Assembly: GCA_023212725.1 (NCBI GenBank)
Contig: JALBYF010000036.1
Span: forward strand, 124,001-188,000
Length of the DNA stretch: 64,000 bases
From: Tranzscheliella williamsii
Lineage: Eukaryota > Basidiomycota > Ustilaginomycetes > Ustilaginales > Ustilaginaceae
Direction of reading: 5' to 3'
Shown: one piece after another, positions 46,557 to 57,700 of the stretch
Numbering within the stretch: the first letter of the stretch is position 1
Layout of the letters: every line of letters starts with the position of its first letter
Notes under the pieces: generated by a model
Seen by the model: only the letters and a program-made list of their open reading frames with translations
Databases searched by the model: none
What the model was told of the DNA's origin: nothing
Position numbers and translations under genes: made by a program

Positions 46557-48745
46557 GATCGAGCGTAGCCAATGCTAGGTGGCGGCCGAGGAGCGCAGAG
46601 CCAAGGAGGATTTCCTGTTTGCTTTCTCCTTGAGCCTTGATGCCGTTTAGATACGAATCATGTGGAGAGCAGCATAGCTTGTCGATGTTGTCGAAAGAGT
46701 GCCGATCGTTGAAGGACAGAGGCGTAGCGCAGAGTTAGGATAAGCGTGTTTGCGACCAACGCTGGCACTAAGAAAGAGCTAGTAGCGCAAGCGTCACTTA
46801 ACGGCAGGATGCTCAGATCATAGGCTGGCCCACTACCGGGACCGATGATCACAGACGAGGGGCGAGTTGTCCGAGGCGGCGTAAGCTGACAACCGTCGTC
46901 AACGCTTTACCCTTGATGGATCAGCTTGGGCGACGTTACTGTATCGAAGATGAGGCTGATAGATGCCCAAGGACGGGACTGAGCAAATGGTGGCGAGCGT
47001 ATGCGTTATGGAGCAAAGGAGCAAAGGAAGTTGGCTGCTGAGTTAGGCAAGGCCGAGAATGCAAAGGGATACGATCGGCCCTGTCCGATGGCGATATCTA
47101 GTCACGGCTAACTCAAACTTAATCACAGTCACACTTCACAGAATCCCAAATCGAATCACAAATGCAGTCACAAGTGACAGTACACCGGGATGGAAGGTGG
47201 AGATATCCGAAAAGGCCACCGACCGAACCCAGTTGCCGCATCCCTATTTCACTTGACGGACTCATACTCAACTAACACAACACGACATATAAGCTGCTCC
47301 CTCACGCTTGCTCTGCGCCAAGCGATTACAGGATCCGGCCAAAGTCACATTTTGTTGCTATTGGCAAGTTTGTGTCCAGATGCAGAACCTTTGAAGCCGC
47401 CTTATCCATGGAAGCGACTAATGGATGCTTGACTGTCGCCTTGTTACAGTAGCGGCTTGAGCGATGATGCTCACCGCCTGGGCGGTGGGACAAGTTACGA
47501 GTTCATTAACAGCCGTCTCATAGACACAAGCCTGACGCTGTCTCTACGATGCGAGCTACAAAAGCGGCGTCTGATTCAATAGCAGTCTGTTTGACAGAAG
47601 CTTGCTGCTGTCTAAGCAAAAGCCTTCCTTCAAGAATCGCTCAGGCGCCAGTCGCGATACCAGCTAACGTACGGCTGTGGCATGGTGGCAAGACGATCTT
47701 ATACACAGCGAGACTGCCCCTAAACCGATTCAACGAACACTGTGGTTCTTAGGGTGGTGATGATGCACTGGATAAGGAGAGTACAGCTGGAGCCAAGAAT
47801 TCAAGCTTATCCCCCAGTCATCCAATCACAGAAACCGCGCCCTGCATCAGCCTCTATACCACGCAGTCATTAATTATCGTTTCCTACCTGCTTCGCATTC
47901 TAGGTGCAGAATGAGCGGGCAGACTTGTGCGTATGAGCTATGTATGAGCTATGCCACGTCTCTTTCCGTTTCCCCGCCGCCTAGGAGCCACGCGCATGCA
48001 ATTTCTGCCTGCGTCCGAGGCTCTGCTGCAGGCTTGCTCATGCCGTTGACGGAATCGCTGCTGAGCAAGAGAAAGGCTTGTAATGCCACTCGCAACCTGA
48101 AATAGGATAGGACCCTACGGTTATGAAGACGGTTGGCTGTACAGGTCAAGGTGTAGGCAGCTCGGTAAGCACCCGACTGAAATTGGACCCTTGAAAAGCG
48201 TGTAACAAAGGTTTCGCGTGGTAGGTGTCATTATTGTTGTAGTCATGAACACGGCCAAGACTACGTTGCTTGTGCTGAGTCCCCACGCACTCCACGGATA
48301 TGAGACAACCTGTGATAAGTGCAATGTCCAATGTTGTTGTGACCCCTCATCCCATTCGGCCATTATTTTTGGTCTGTGGTCGTTACAAGCGCCACAAGAT
48401 CACCTTTGTTCCAGGTTGATACCATATACGGTAGTCATCTCGACGATCTCGAGACTGCGACTGGCTTCGCTTACCACCCTCGAACTGACGGCGTCGACTA
48501 CAGCGAAGGAGATCCGCGGTCCACTCACCAACCCGTTGCTGCTCCTAGGTGCACCTCGCAGCCTTAGTGGAGCGACAGCCGTGCAACAACAAAGCCACAT
48601 GCAGCTCCTCATACAGGCACTCTCGTTACATTCTTTCTGCTGCGGTCTTTTTCACCAACTCTCGGAGCCCGGTTATACTAGGTACTGCGAGTACCTTTGC
48701 GGCGGTGTACCTACCGTTTTCGCGCATCGCCGCTTCTTTTTGGTA
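46557..48745. promoter_or_regulatory. Gene-free 2.2 kb divergent region, ankyrin and OSR1-like kinase genes
   Basis: No supported gene. It is AT-richer than the coding parts. On the plus side the kinase frame remains open back to 48218, with in-frame ATGs near 48245 and at 48599, but the translated extension has Cys/Leu-rich sequence without domain character, so it is taken as leader. Small frames here lack motifs. Confidence 0.45.
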
Positions 48746-50714
48746 ATGATGTCTGAGGCGCAGCGCAAGGTCAGCGGTTCCGGCTCTCCTTCTGGCTCTT
48801 CTCCTCGCCTCAGCCCGCGCAACAGCACCTCAAAAGAAGCCAGCAGAGAGAAGGACGGTGTAAGTGGGCGGATGGCAAAAATGAGAGCAGCCATGCACAT
48901 AGGTTCCGTCTACGATGACTGGCCAATGTACTCAGCCAGCGGTGATGACTATATCGTCGGTGATGTGATAGGTAAGCAGACTACATCCACGCCCTCATCC
49001 TTGTTCCGTAAGCTGACCGAAATTCTGTTTCCATACCCGCTTATCAGGTTTCGGAGCCTCCTCCGTAGTACATCAGGGCATCTTCAAGCCGCTCGGCAGG
49101 GCCTGTGCCATCAAGATCATCGATCTGGAAGCTTATGGAAGGGACACGGAAGAGCTTCGTCGCGAAACTCAACTCATGTCGTTATCAAAGCACCCCAACG
49201 TGCTCCGAGTCCGAGGTTGCTGGGTGCAAGGTGCCAAGCTTCACATTGCCACCCGTCTCATGAGCAGCGGCTCCATGCTTGACATCATGCGGTATTCAAG
49301 CCCTGATGGATTCGACGAAATCGTCATTGCTACCGTTCTCAAGCAAGCACTCGAGGGCCTCAATTATCTGCACATCAACGGTTGGCTTCATCGCGACCTC
49401 AAAGCGGCCAACATCTTGGTCGACGAGGACGGTACCGTCCTGTTGGGTGACTTTGGTGTCGGCGTCTTTGTTGGTGACACCGACAAGTCCTCAGGCTCTG
49501 TCTTGTGCGAGGGTAAGCGCAAGAGCTTTGTGGGGACCCCTTGCTGGATGGCCCCGGAGGTTATTGAACGCAAACATTACGGTACCAAGGCCGACATCTG
49601 GAGTTTCGGCATCACAGCCTTGGAGCTCGCTCAAGGAAGGGCTCCCAACTCCAGGCTCAATCCCGTCAAGGTGCTCATGCATACCATGCAGGATGAACCG
49701 CCCAAACTGGACCGGGAAGGAGGTGCGCACAAATACTCGAAACTGCTGGACGATTTCGTCCGCTCATGCCTGCAAAAAGATCCGGAAAAGCGGCCTACAG
49801 CCGAAAAGTTGCTCTCCCACGGCCTTTTCAAGCAAGCCAAGCCTCCCAAGTACCTCATCACCGCTATCCTCGCGGGGCTCCCGCCGCTGGCGGCTAGACA
49901 GGAGCGAAGACGCATGGCCTCGGTTCATTCCACGCAACACCATCTTTCCTGGGACTTCGATTCGATTCACAGCCGCACCACAACGCCCAATTTGGAGAGA
50001 ATAGACCCATTTCGCAATTTCACTGGGGTTGTATCGCTCCCGTCACCGCACGGCTCAGTGCGGTCCACCAAACTTGTGTCTTACGATGGACAACACGTCA
50101 TGGCTACAGAAGAGGACAGCCATAGCTTGCGACATTGCTTCGAAAGCACCGATGAATCGCCCAAGAAAGAACAATTCTCACAGAACAGCTTCGGTCGACG
50201 TCGAAATCGGTCCATCGGAGCCATTTCTCACCGCAAGTCGGTCTCGTTTGAAGGGGTAGACGACCATAATGGTGAACAGGACCTATTTGAAAGCACCACC
50301 TTGGCTCCGATCGGCGAGAAGAGCTCACCGACGGCGGGGGCTGTCCCGGCTAACGACGAGGTACCTATGCTGAAACTCTCCTCCGAGGCGGTATTCGGCA
50401 CCGAAGCAAGCGGCTCGAACCCCGTCAAAATCGCAGGAACGCCGCACAGACCGGCGAGTGTCGGCTCGGAAACATCGTCGTCCCCCAAGGCGTCGGTCTC
50501 CACGCCTGGGACTTCGGCTCCGTCGTCGGTAACAGCTGCTGAAGCAGAGCAGGCGAAGCCGGTCAGTCAAAGCATGCTGATGCTGCAGCGAACCGTCAGC
50601 AAGCTTCGGACCGGCAATGACGAAGGTAGCCCCGGAGCTCAGGGTAAATCCAGCATGCGAGATTCTGTGTTTGGCAAGTTTTTCAGAAACGGCGCCCATC
50701 GAAAAGAAGGCTGA
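48746..50714 (+). CDS. Serine/threonine protein kinase, OSR1/SPAK/FRAY-like (STE20 family)
   Basis: Exons 48746-48971 and 49048-50714; the 76-bp intron (GTAAGC...TCAG) interrupts the Gly-rich loop, which restores to GDVIGFGASSVV. The product has 630 residues. Catalytic features are Lys in RACAIKIIDLE, HRDLKAANILVDEDG, GDFGVGVF and an activation loop KSFVGTPCWMAPEVIERKHY, then ADIWSFGITALELAQGRAP and LQKDPEKRPTAEKLLSHGLF. These match the germinal-centre-kinase VI (OSR1/SPAK) type, which has a GTPCWMAPEV activation segment. The N-terminal ~60 residues and the last ~300 are Ser/Thr-rich; no clear PF2-like RFxV-binding domain is seen. In animals these kinases act below WNK in ion homeostasis; the fungal role is unknown. 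Two adjacent ATGs (48746, 48749) are equally possible starts. Confidence 0.9.
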
Positions 50715-51233
50715 GCCAAGTAGCAGTCGAGAAGAAGCCTGAACCTAGCAGCAGAACCATCCACCATCCACCATCCGAAGCAGAAGCCATCCGCCTCAGG
50801 CCCTCCTTCCGACCTCATTTCTCCAGCATTGTACTCTTAGCATACCCGAATCGCCACCATGCCCCAGCGATCGTCGATGCGCACAGCCCGTCTAATCAGC
50901 CACAGTGGTGTCTGATTCAATGTGGCACGCACTTTGACTGTTTTCTCTGCGTTGTCCGCTCCGGTGCCAGTGTGGCAAGCACGATCTGACGGCCGTAAGA
51001 CCGGTCTTGGCACAAGGCAGCCGTAGGTGCCGGCGCCGTTCTTGAGGATTTTATGCTTCTCCTCCACCTTCTTTGTATTGAGGATGCGCACGGCCTTCCA
51101 AAAAAAACTCTCTCACTAACTGCCTGTATTAGCTTCCGTACGGTTCCCTTGCGCTCTCCGCACCGTCCTTACCGCCACGTCTTTTCCGCATCAAGGTTTG
51201 CGGCGAAGCAGTCGAGAAACGCCGGTGTGCAGT
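50715..51233. other. Intergenic between the kinase and LDAH-like genes
   Basis: A 519-bp gap between two plus-strand genes. A short CCATC-type repeat (ATCCACCATCCACCATCC) is present near 50760. No gene is seen. Confidence 0.5.
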
Positions 51234-52541
51234 ATGGGCGTACCTTCGCTCGCATCGAGTTTGGCGCTGCCGGTGGCGACGTCGTTTGCGGGGGCGCAGA
51301 CGCTGTGGTGGCCGTGCGCGGCGGCGGGGGGCCCGCGGGTGGTGCTGCTCTTCTTGCCGGGGAATCCGGGCCTGTCGTCGTACTACATCCGCTTTCTGCA
51401 CTCGATCTACACGGCGGAGGCGGTGAAGGGGGCGGTCGAGATCGTGAGCGTCTCGCAGCGGGGCCACGCGCCGCTGCCCGGGGTGGGTGACAATGCGGTG
51501 TGGGGCGACAACGCGCGCAACCAGAAGCAGGCGAGCAAGGGATACGGCACCACGCTGCAGGACCAGCTACGCCACAAGATCGCCGCGCTCGACGCAGTCC
51601 GTGCCATGTACCCGGACCGGACGAAGACCAAGATTGTGCTCGTCGGCCACAGCATCGGCGCCTGGATGGCGGTGCAGGTGCTCCAGCAGCGGCCCGACGC
51701 CGTCGATGCGGTGCATCTGCTCTTCCCCACGCTCGCCTGGATCGGACGTACGCCCAGCGCGCGCCGGCTGCGGCTGCTTCTCGCGCCCGGCGTCGCCTCG
51801 CTGGTCCTGCCCCTGCCGCTCTTCTTGCTGTCGCTCCTGCCGCTCTTCCTGCTGGTGCGCCTGATCAGCATCTTTGCAGCACAGCCGGTGCCCGCAGCAC
51901 GCGCGACCGCCGAGCTGCTCACCACACCTGGCGCCGTGCAGAACGCGCTCAAGATGGCAAGCGACGAGTTTCGCACACTGCAGGGCCTGGACCCAGCCAC
52001 CATCGACGCCGTGCTGGCGTTCACCAGCGACGAGAGGAAGGGGTTCGTTCGCTCGTACTGGGCCGCGGCCGAGGCGGACTCGTGGGCGCCCGGGTGGATC
52101 CGCTCGCAGGTCGAGGCGGAGCTGCACCTCCAGCGCGTCCACCTCCCTGCCTCGTCCGCGCTGGGCCCGACCGACGGCGCAACCCCGCGCCCCTCCGCCC
52201 GCGCCCCACAGCCGCACACGCGCACGCGCAGCTTCTCCGTCGCCGAGTACCGCTCCTCGCCCGGCTCGGTTCCCGACCTGCGCAACGCCAAGGCCATCCG
52301 CAGACCCAACGGCGAAATCGTCATCGAGGCCCAAGTCATCGACACCAGCAGCGACGAGCAGGACGACGCCGCCCCCGGCCCCCGCAGCCGCGCCAGGAGC
52401 TTCCACCACGGAAGAGCCAGAGCAACCACCACCCACTGCCGCATCGGCATGCCCCACGCTTTCTGCATCCGCCATTCCGAGGACATGGCCCACATCGTTG
52501 CCCACTGGATCAGCAACGACCACCTCCACCATGCCGCCTAG
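51234..52541 (+). CDS. Lipid-droplet-associated hydrolase (LDAH)-like protein
   Basis: 435 residues, single exon; alpha/beta hydrolase. The N-terminal core holds VVLLFLPGNPGLSSYYIRFL (oxyanion-side NPG block) and EIVSVSQRGHAPL. The nucleophile elbow GHSIGAWMAVQVLQQRP follows, then HLLFPTLAWIGRTP, and a hydrophobic hairpin-like region (LVLPLPLFLLSLLPLFLLVRLI) that could insert into a lipid-droplet or ER membrane. The C-terminal His box is likely PHAFCIRHSEDMAHIVAHW. LDAH-type proteins associate with lipid droplets and were proposed to act on sterol esters or triglycerides; activity has been disputed, so enzymatic function is inferred. An Arg/Ser-rich, Pro-rich insert lies between the hydrophobic hairpin and the last motif. 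The ATG at 51234 is chosen; the frame is open upstream via a TTG. Confidence 0.85.
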   Translation: MGVPSLASSLALPVATSFAGAQTLWWPCAAAGGPRVVLLFLPGNPGLSSYYIRFLHSIYTAEAVKGAVEIVSVSQRGHAPLPGVGDNAVWGDNARNQKQASKGYGTTLQDQLRHKIAALDAVRAMYPDRTKTKIVLVGHSIGAWMAVQVLQQRPDAVDAVHLLFPTLAWIGRTPSARRLRLLLAPGVASLVLPLPLFLLSLLPLFLLVRLISIFAAQPVPAARATAELLTTPGAVQNALKMASDEFRTLQGLDPATIDAVLAFTSDERKGFVRSYWAAAEADSWAPGWIRSQVEAELHLQRVHLPASSALGPTDGATPRPSARAPQPHTRTRSFSVAEYRSSPGSVPDLRNAKAIRRPNGEIVIEAQVIDTSSDEQDDAAPGPRSRARSFHHGRARATTTHCRIGMPHAFCIRHSEDMAHIVAHWISNDHLHHAA

Positions 52542-53163
52542 AGCCGCACAGCCAGAGCCACCCCCCTGTATATAGCAACCCACGCAAACACCGCCGTAAG
52601 CTCCGGGGCCTTTGCCCCTCCTCCGCTCGCATGGCGCAGCACGCCCCGGCCAGTGTGGTGTGGCCTTTCGTCCACAGGCTCCCCGCTCCCGTTGCAGCGA
52701 GTTGGGATGTGCCAGTGAGGAAGGAATGGATTCATTTGCGTTGCGCGTGTCGTGTTGAGCGAAAGCAGAGCCATGCAGGCAAGGTGGACGCGCTGCGAGC
52801 TGCCATTTTCGCTTTGGCACGCCTAACCGCAGCGCACTCAGCCCGGCGCGAAGAAGCGCGCACCAGGCAACCCATCCACCGACGTCCTTCGCCTCGTCGT
52901 CCACCATTGTCACCCCGTCACCCCGTCACATTCTCACATCCTCATATCATCACGCTGTCGTATCACCGCGTCGTCACATCGTCCCATCTTGCATCACACC
53001 ATCCCACGGTCACATTGTGATTGTCCGCGGCGCCTGCGCTATTCCAACGGCACTGCCACGACCATTCGAAGCTTCTTGTCAGGTCGCGCCGCCTGCGCTC
53101 CGTGCGGATCCATACTTCGTCACCCGGCCGAGGAAGCGCGTTGTCCGTTGACTCGCCGCCGAG
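52542..53163. other. Intergenic between the LDAH-like and HP1-like genes
   Basis: A 622-bp gap between two plus-strand genes with a low-complexity TCAC-type stretch in the half nearest the HP1-like gene (separate entry). No gene is seen. Confidence 0.5.
52909..53018 (+). repeat. Degenerate tandem TCAC/GTCAC-type repeat upstream of the HP1-like gene
   Basis: Reiterated GTCACCCC, TCACATCC, TCATATC and ATCACACC units over about 110 bp, ending ~145 bp before the ATG at 53164. The pattern is imperfect, and function is unknown. Confidence 0.65.
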
Positions 53164-54381
53164 ATGTCTGCCGATGTAGCGGCGGAAGCGGCGCCTGCCA
53201 GTCCGCTCGCCTCTTCTGGCGACGACGATATCCAGATGCTGGACGCCACTGGCCAGGCTACTTCCGGTGCTGACCGCCCACAACAGGCGGAGCCCATCGA
53301 TGCGGCGGCGCAAGGAGAAAAGGCAGAGCAACAGCCCGAGGAGGAAAAGGAAGAGGAAAAGGAGGACGGGGAAAAGGAGGAGGAAGAGGAGGAGGAGTAC
53401 GAGATCGAGCACATTGTCAGCCATGCAGACGAGCTGATTGATGGGCAGATGTCGTATTTTGTCAAGTGGCAGGGGTATCCAGAGTCGGAGAACACGTGGG
53501 TGTTTGAGAGCGACATGGGGGGTGCGCAGGAGATGATCAAGGAGTACTGGGCCAAGATGCCCAAGAAGCAGCTCAAGAAGATGGGAGCGCGGGGGGGGAA
53601 GAAGGGCAAGCGGACCAGTTCGGTTGGCGTGGGGGCGTCGGGGGGGGATGTGGGCGCGGGGGCGATGCGGCGGAGCAAGCGTGCGCGGTCGGTGCGCGTG
53701 TCGCCGTCGGGGTCGGAAGCGTCGGAGGGGGGGGCGGCGGATGCGACGCTGGCGCGCATCCGGGCGGACACGACGCTGGACGAGGCGCAGCGCCAGCTGC
53801 TCGAGCGCCAGCATCTGCGCGCGCTCGAGATCGACCGCATGCGCAAGAAGTACGCCCGCGTCCCCGACTGGGACCCCATCGTGGCCAAGGTGGAAGCCGC
53901 CGAGAAAATGCACTCGGGCAAAATCCGCCTCTTTGTCCGCTTCGACAACGGCGACCGCCTCGCGTTCGAGAGCATCGTCTGCCACCACCGCTGCCCGCTC
54001 AAGCTCCTCGAGTTTTACGAATCCAACCTCCGCTTCAAGCGCGCAGACGGCCCCGAGCACCACCGCGTCGAAACCCTCCGTGGCGAAGACGACGACCTCG
54101 AACTCCAGCACTGGGCCGCCTCCACCACCGACCCCACCGACCCCACCGACCCCGCTACTGCCCCCGCCCCCTCAAGCCCCCGCCCCCGCGACGACGCCTC
54201 CGCCAACGCCGAGCTCGTCTCCGCCGCGTCCGAGACCGCCGGCCCCGCCCCCCCCTCCACCGTCCTTGGCGACGCCGCACCGCCGCCCGACCCCGTCGCC
54301 GACCCGGCACCACCCACGACACACCCTCCCAGCAACGGTGCCGTGGCCGAACCAGCATCCCTGCCGACGACGCCGCTATAG
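53164..54381 (+). CDS. HP1-like heterochromatin protein with chromo and chromo-shadow domains
   Basis: 405 residues. The N-terminal ~75 residues are acidic (runs of Glu/Lys). A chromodomain at ~78-135 reads EEYEIEHIVSHADELIDGQM, then YFVKWQGYPESENTWVFESD and EMIKEYWAK; the aromatic-cage positions (Tyr of YEIEHIV, Trp of VKWQGYP, and the second aromatic) are present. A Gly/Ser/Arg-rich hinge with basic patches (GKKGKRTSS, RRSKRARS) is followed by a chromo-shadow-like region at ~235-295 (DWDPIVAKVEAAEKM, IRLFVRFDNGDRLAFESIV, CPLKLLEFYESNLRF). Chromo plus chromo-shadow is the HP1/Swi6 arrangement, which reads H3K9 methylation. The Pro/Ala-rich C-terminal tail is long. Single exon; the ATG at 53164 is clear. 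Whether heterochromatin marks exist in this species cannot be seen here. Confidence 0.88.
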   Translation: MSADVAAEAAPASPLASSGDDDIQMLDATGQATSGADRPQQAEPIDAAAQGEKAEQQPEEEKEEEKEDGEKEEEEEEEYEIEHIVSHADELIDGQMSYFVKWQGYPESENTWVFESDMGGAQEMIKEYWAKMPKKQLKKMGARGGKKGKRTSSVGVGASGGDVGAGAMRRSKRARSVRVSPSGSEASEGGAADATLARIRADTTLDEAQRQLLERQHLRALEIDRMRKKYARVPDWDPIVAKVEAAEKMHSGKIRLFVRFDNGDRLAFESIVCHHRCPLKLLEFYESNLRFKRADGPEHHRVETLRGEDDDLELQHWAASTTDPTDPTDPATAPAPSSPRPRDDASANAELVSAASETAGPAPPSTVLGDAAPPPDPVADPAPPTTHPPSNGAVAEPASLPTTPL

Positions 54382-54792
54382 GAACATAGCCCGCTCCCCC
54401 CTCCCCAACCCCTACCCCTCCCCTTACCCCTCTCCCTACCCTGTATCCTAGTCCGGCGTTCGCTGCACCCTTTGTCTAATCACAGGAGCGGCTGCCAGCA
54501 TCCATCCACACGAATATGCCGAGCAGCTGGTCGAGGGACGCAGGAGAAAAGATCTGGATTCAGTAATCACTAGCAAATGCGGTGGACAAACAGCGGATGG
54601 CGTACAGAAGATTGGTATAGCGGGAGTAAGCAGGAGAGTGCATGCGAGCGAGCCACGGAAAGCGCAGAGAGCAGACGGAAAGGGAAAAAGAGCGAAAGTG
54701 CGTAGAGACGAGATGAGCAGGGCTCACCTCGACAAACGGGAGTGCGACAATAGTGTGAGCGAGACGCCGACGGTGCCACGATCTCCGCCGGT
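54382..54792. other. Convergent 3' region, HP1-like and MET30 genes
   Basis: A 411-bp gap between two stop codons on opposite strands, with a pyrimidine-rich stretch (CCCCTACCCCTCCCC-type) at ~54400-54445. No gene is seen. Confidence 0.55.
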
Positions 54793-57700
54793 TCAGACGG
54801 GCGGCAGGGCGTGTGTAGCGGTGGAAGCGGGGCCGGCTTCGGGCGGTCGCGGGTCGCCTGCTGGGAAGGTGGTGGAGCCGGCCTGTGCGCGGGGCGCAGC
54901 AGCTGGTGCGGCTGTCGACGAGCCCGGCTGGGCAGGAGCGAAGCACCAGACTTTGATGTCGCCGTCGTCCGAGCCACTGACGATCTTGTCGTCGCTGAGG
55001 CTGACGCAGGTGACCGCGCCCTTGTGGCCCACGAGCGTGTTCTGGCAGAAGCCCGTGTCTCGGTCCCAGATCTTGATGGTCCGGTCGTGCGAAGCCGACA
55101 CGATGCGCAGCTTGTCCACGTCCAGCGACCATACACCTTCGACGTGTCCAAAGAGGGTGCGGATACACCGCCCCGTACGCACATCCCACACCTTCAATGT
55201 GTTGTCTAGCGAGCCCGAGATCAGAACGGGTCGTGGCTTGGACTGCAACGGAGACCGGCGCTTGGTGTCACTGCCACCGCTGTTGCCTGGGCCAAGGCGA
55301 TGCTGATCATCGCTTCGTTCACCGACGGGCTCTGAGCCGGTCGAAAAGGGGTCCAGGTCGCCCATTTCGGCGTCTATAGGTAGAGGATCGACAAGACCAG
55401 CCGCCTGGAGACGCTCTTGAACCTTTAAAAGACTCGGATCAATCTTGCGACGACGACGATGCGAAGTACTACGCGCCTGGCTGCCGTTACTGCCTCCGAA
55501 ACCGGATCGACGCTCCGGTTCTCCTACGGCCGCTTGATAGAACCGTTCTGGAATACCAGGAGCGCCCGTGTTGGATGCGCGACCGCCTGGCACGGCCGAG
55601 GGATTGCTGACGCAGCTGGACCCTGCGTCGATGGGAACATCATTGCTGCTGCCATTCAGAGCGCCAGTTTCGGCCGCGCTACGCAAGGGCGACGACTGCT
55701 GGCGGACAGGAGAAAGGCTGGCATGGTTCAGGAAATAAGACTCCTGGTCTTCGAGAGACAGCATGTCCTGATCTTGGTCGCCGTCCGCAGGTGCCCCTGC
55801 ACCGCCTTGCGGATCTTGTTGAGTAGCTGCCGCTCGAACGGCTGTCTGGTGCTGACCATGATGATCCTCAGCGTTTGGTCCGCCTGCGGCCCCGCGGATG
55901 AGTTTGCGTACCGCTTCCTCGTCCATCATAACCAGCTTCAGACTCTGCACCTGGCCAACGTGGCCGTCGAAACTGAGCAGAGACTCGCGCAGTCCTAGAT
56001 CCCAGAGTCGGATACTACCATCATCGGATGCCGAAAAGAGGAACGTGCCGGCAGCGGTGGGGTCCGGATCCTTGACCGAACAGGCGGGACGTCCTTCTCG
56101 AAGCGCTTGGCGCAATTGTTGTTGCCGCTTCTTCGCTGCGGGGCCGGTCCAGAGCGTGACGGCATTGACCCAGTCTCGGTGCCCTCGGAGCGTGTAACAC
56201 TCGCCGGTGCGGAAGTTCCAGATTTTGATGTTGCTGTCAGCACTCCCGCTTGCCAGTGTATCTTCGTTGAAGTGCAAACACACGATGCCTTCGGTGTGGC
56301 CTTCGAGCGTCCTCATCAAGGCTCCGGTCCTCCAGTTCCAGATCTTCAGCGTACGGTCCATGGACCCAGTAATCAGCTTGGCTTCGTCGTACTGCAAACA
56401 ACGGACGCCCCTAGTGTGACCCTCAAGGACCCGAAGCTGCTCTCCCGTCTCAAGGTTCCAGATTCGTGCGGTTCGATCGTAACTTCCGGTAATGATGACC
56501 GGAAAGGCAGGGTGTGCAAGATTCTCGTTGAACTGCAGACACATAATGCCATCGGTATGACCTGTGAGAGTGCGGGCCTGGTAGCGACCACGACGCCAGT
56601 TTCGCTCAATGGCCAGACGTTCGCAATAGACCGACTTCCACGGTCGCGTCTTTGGGATGCTCGACTGCGACGTACATGGAGTCGCCTCACCATTAAGGCC
56701 ACTGCGCTGCTTTTTGAGCGGAGGTGCATTTGCATCTTGTTCGTGCATCGCCTCCATCTGCACATCGTGTTGTCCGGATAGGGACCTGCCATGCGGACGG
56801 CTCAACAAGCTAGGGCTTGAAGCGCGTGACCGTGACTGCTTCTCCAAAGCCGCAGCATTGGCGGCGGCGGTGATGCTGCGTTTAAGCGAACCAGATGAGT
56901 TGGTGGCATTGCAACCTGAGCCGTCTGAGCTGAGGTCCCGAGACTCAGGCGTGCCGAGCTGGACTGCAGGACCGGGCAGACGACGTCGGCGTTCGCTGAG
57001 CAGGGGTAAACCCCAACCGCATTTCTCACACTTGCGTTCGATATGCTGCTCGCACATATTGCGCCACAGGAGGTCATCGTCGGCCAACTGTTTCCAAGAG
57101 CGGCTCACTTGGGCGGCCCGACCCAGGCTAATTGCGTCGAGGTGACCCAACACCTTCAGCGAGACCTCCCGCGGAAAGAGCGAGAAGGGATCAATTCGGA
57201 TAGCCGAGGCGAGCTCGGACGACAGAAGCGAGAGCTGACTGAAGCAGCACATGGTGAGTATGCCCTGAAGGATCAACGCCCTTCGTGAGTGGCTTGAAGA
57301 GGAGAAGAGCGACCAAACCGTGTTGACCGCCGTCTGATCAGCCAATGGCAGGCTTTCGATAGACTGTGCGTTTAACGCCATGAGGCAAATGTAAAGGTGC
57401 GATCGTGGTTAGCCGCTAATGTCTACGGAAACGCACTGATGACTCGGGGAGGGAAGACAACGGGGACGAGAGAGAGAAAATGTAACACTTCTTCTATAGC
57501 GCAGGACCTATAAGGAAGGCCGAAGCTTCAAACTGAGTGATTTGGTCTAGCATGGCCGTCTAGCTGCGAACGCCTGAAACATCCACACGAAGTGGAAGCT
57601 CCCGGCGCCTGCAGGACAAGATGACAAGCCCAGGAAGTCATAGGGCATCGTCAAGTTGTCCAGCCTGCGGAATTGTTCCGTCTCGATGTATCCGATCAAT

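Noticed and set aside
48218..48745. In-frame upstream extension of the OSR1-like kinase with in-frame ATGs near 48245 and at 48599
   Set aside because: The translated segment is Cys/Leu-rich without kinase or targeting character, and the conventional start at 48746 gives a family-like N-terminus; kept only as an alternative.
52563..53020. The LDAH frame shadow that continues to 53020 in another reading frame
   Set aside because: It is Arg/His/Pro-rich, in a shifted frame relative to the hydrolase, and passes through the TCAC repeat.
54560..55189. Minus-strand open frames of ~200 codons (54560-55189 and 54570-55184)
   Set aside because: They are out-of-frame shadows of the Met30 WD40 end and its 3' flank.
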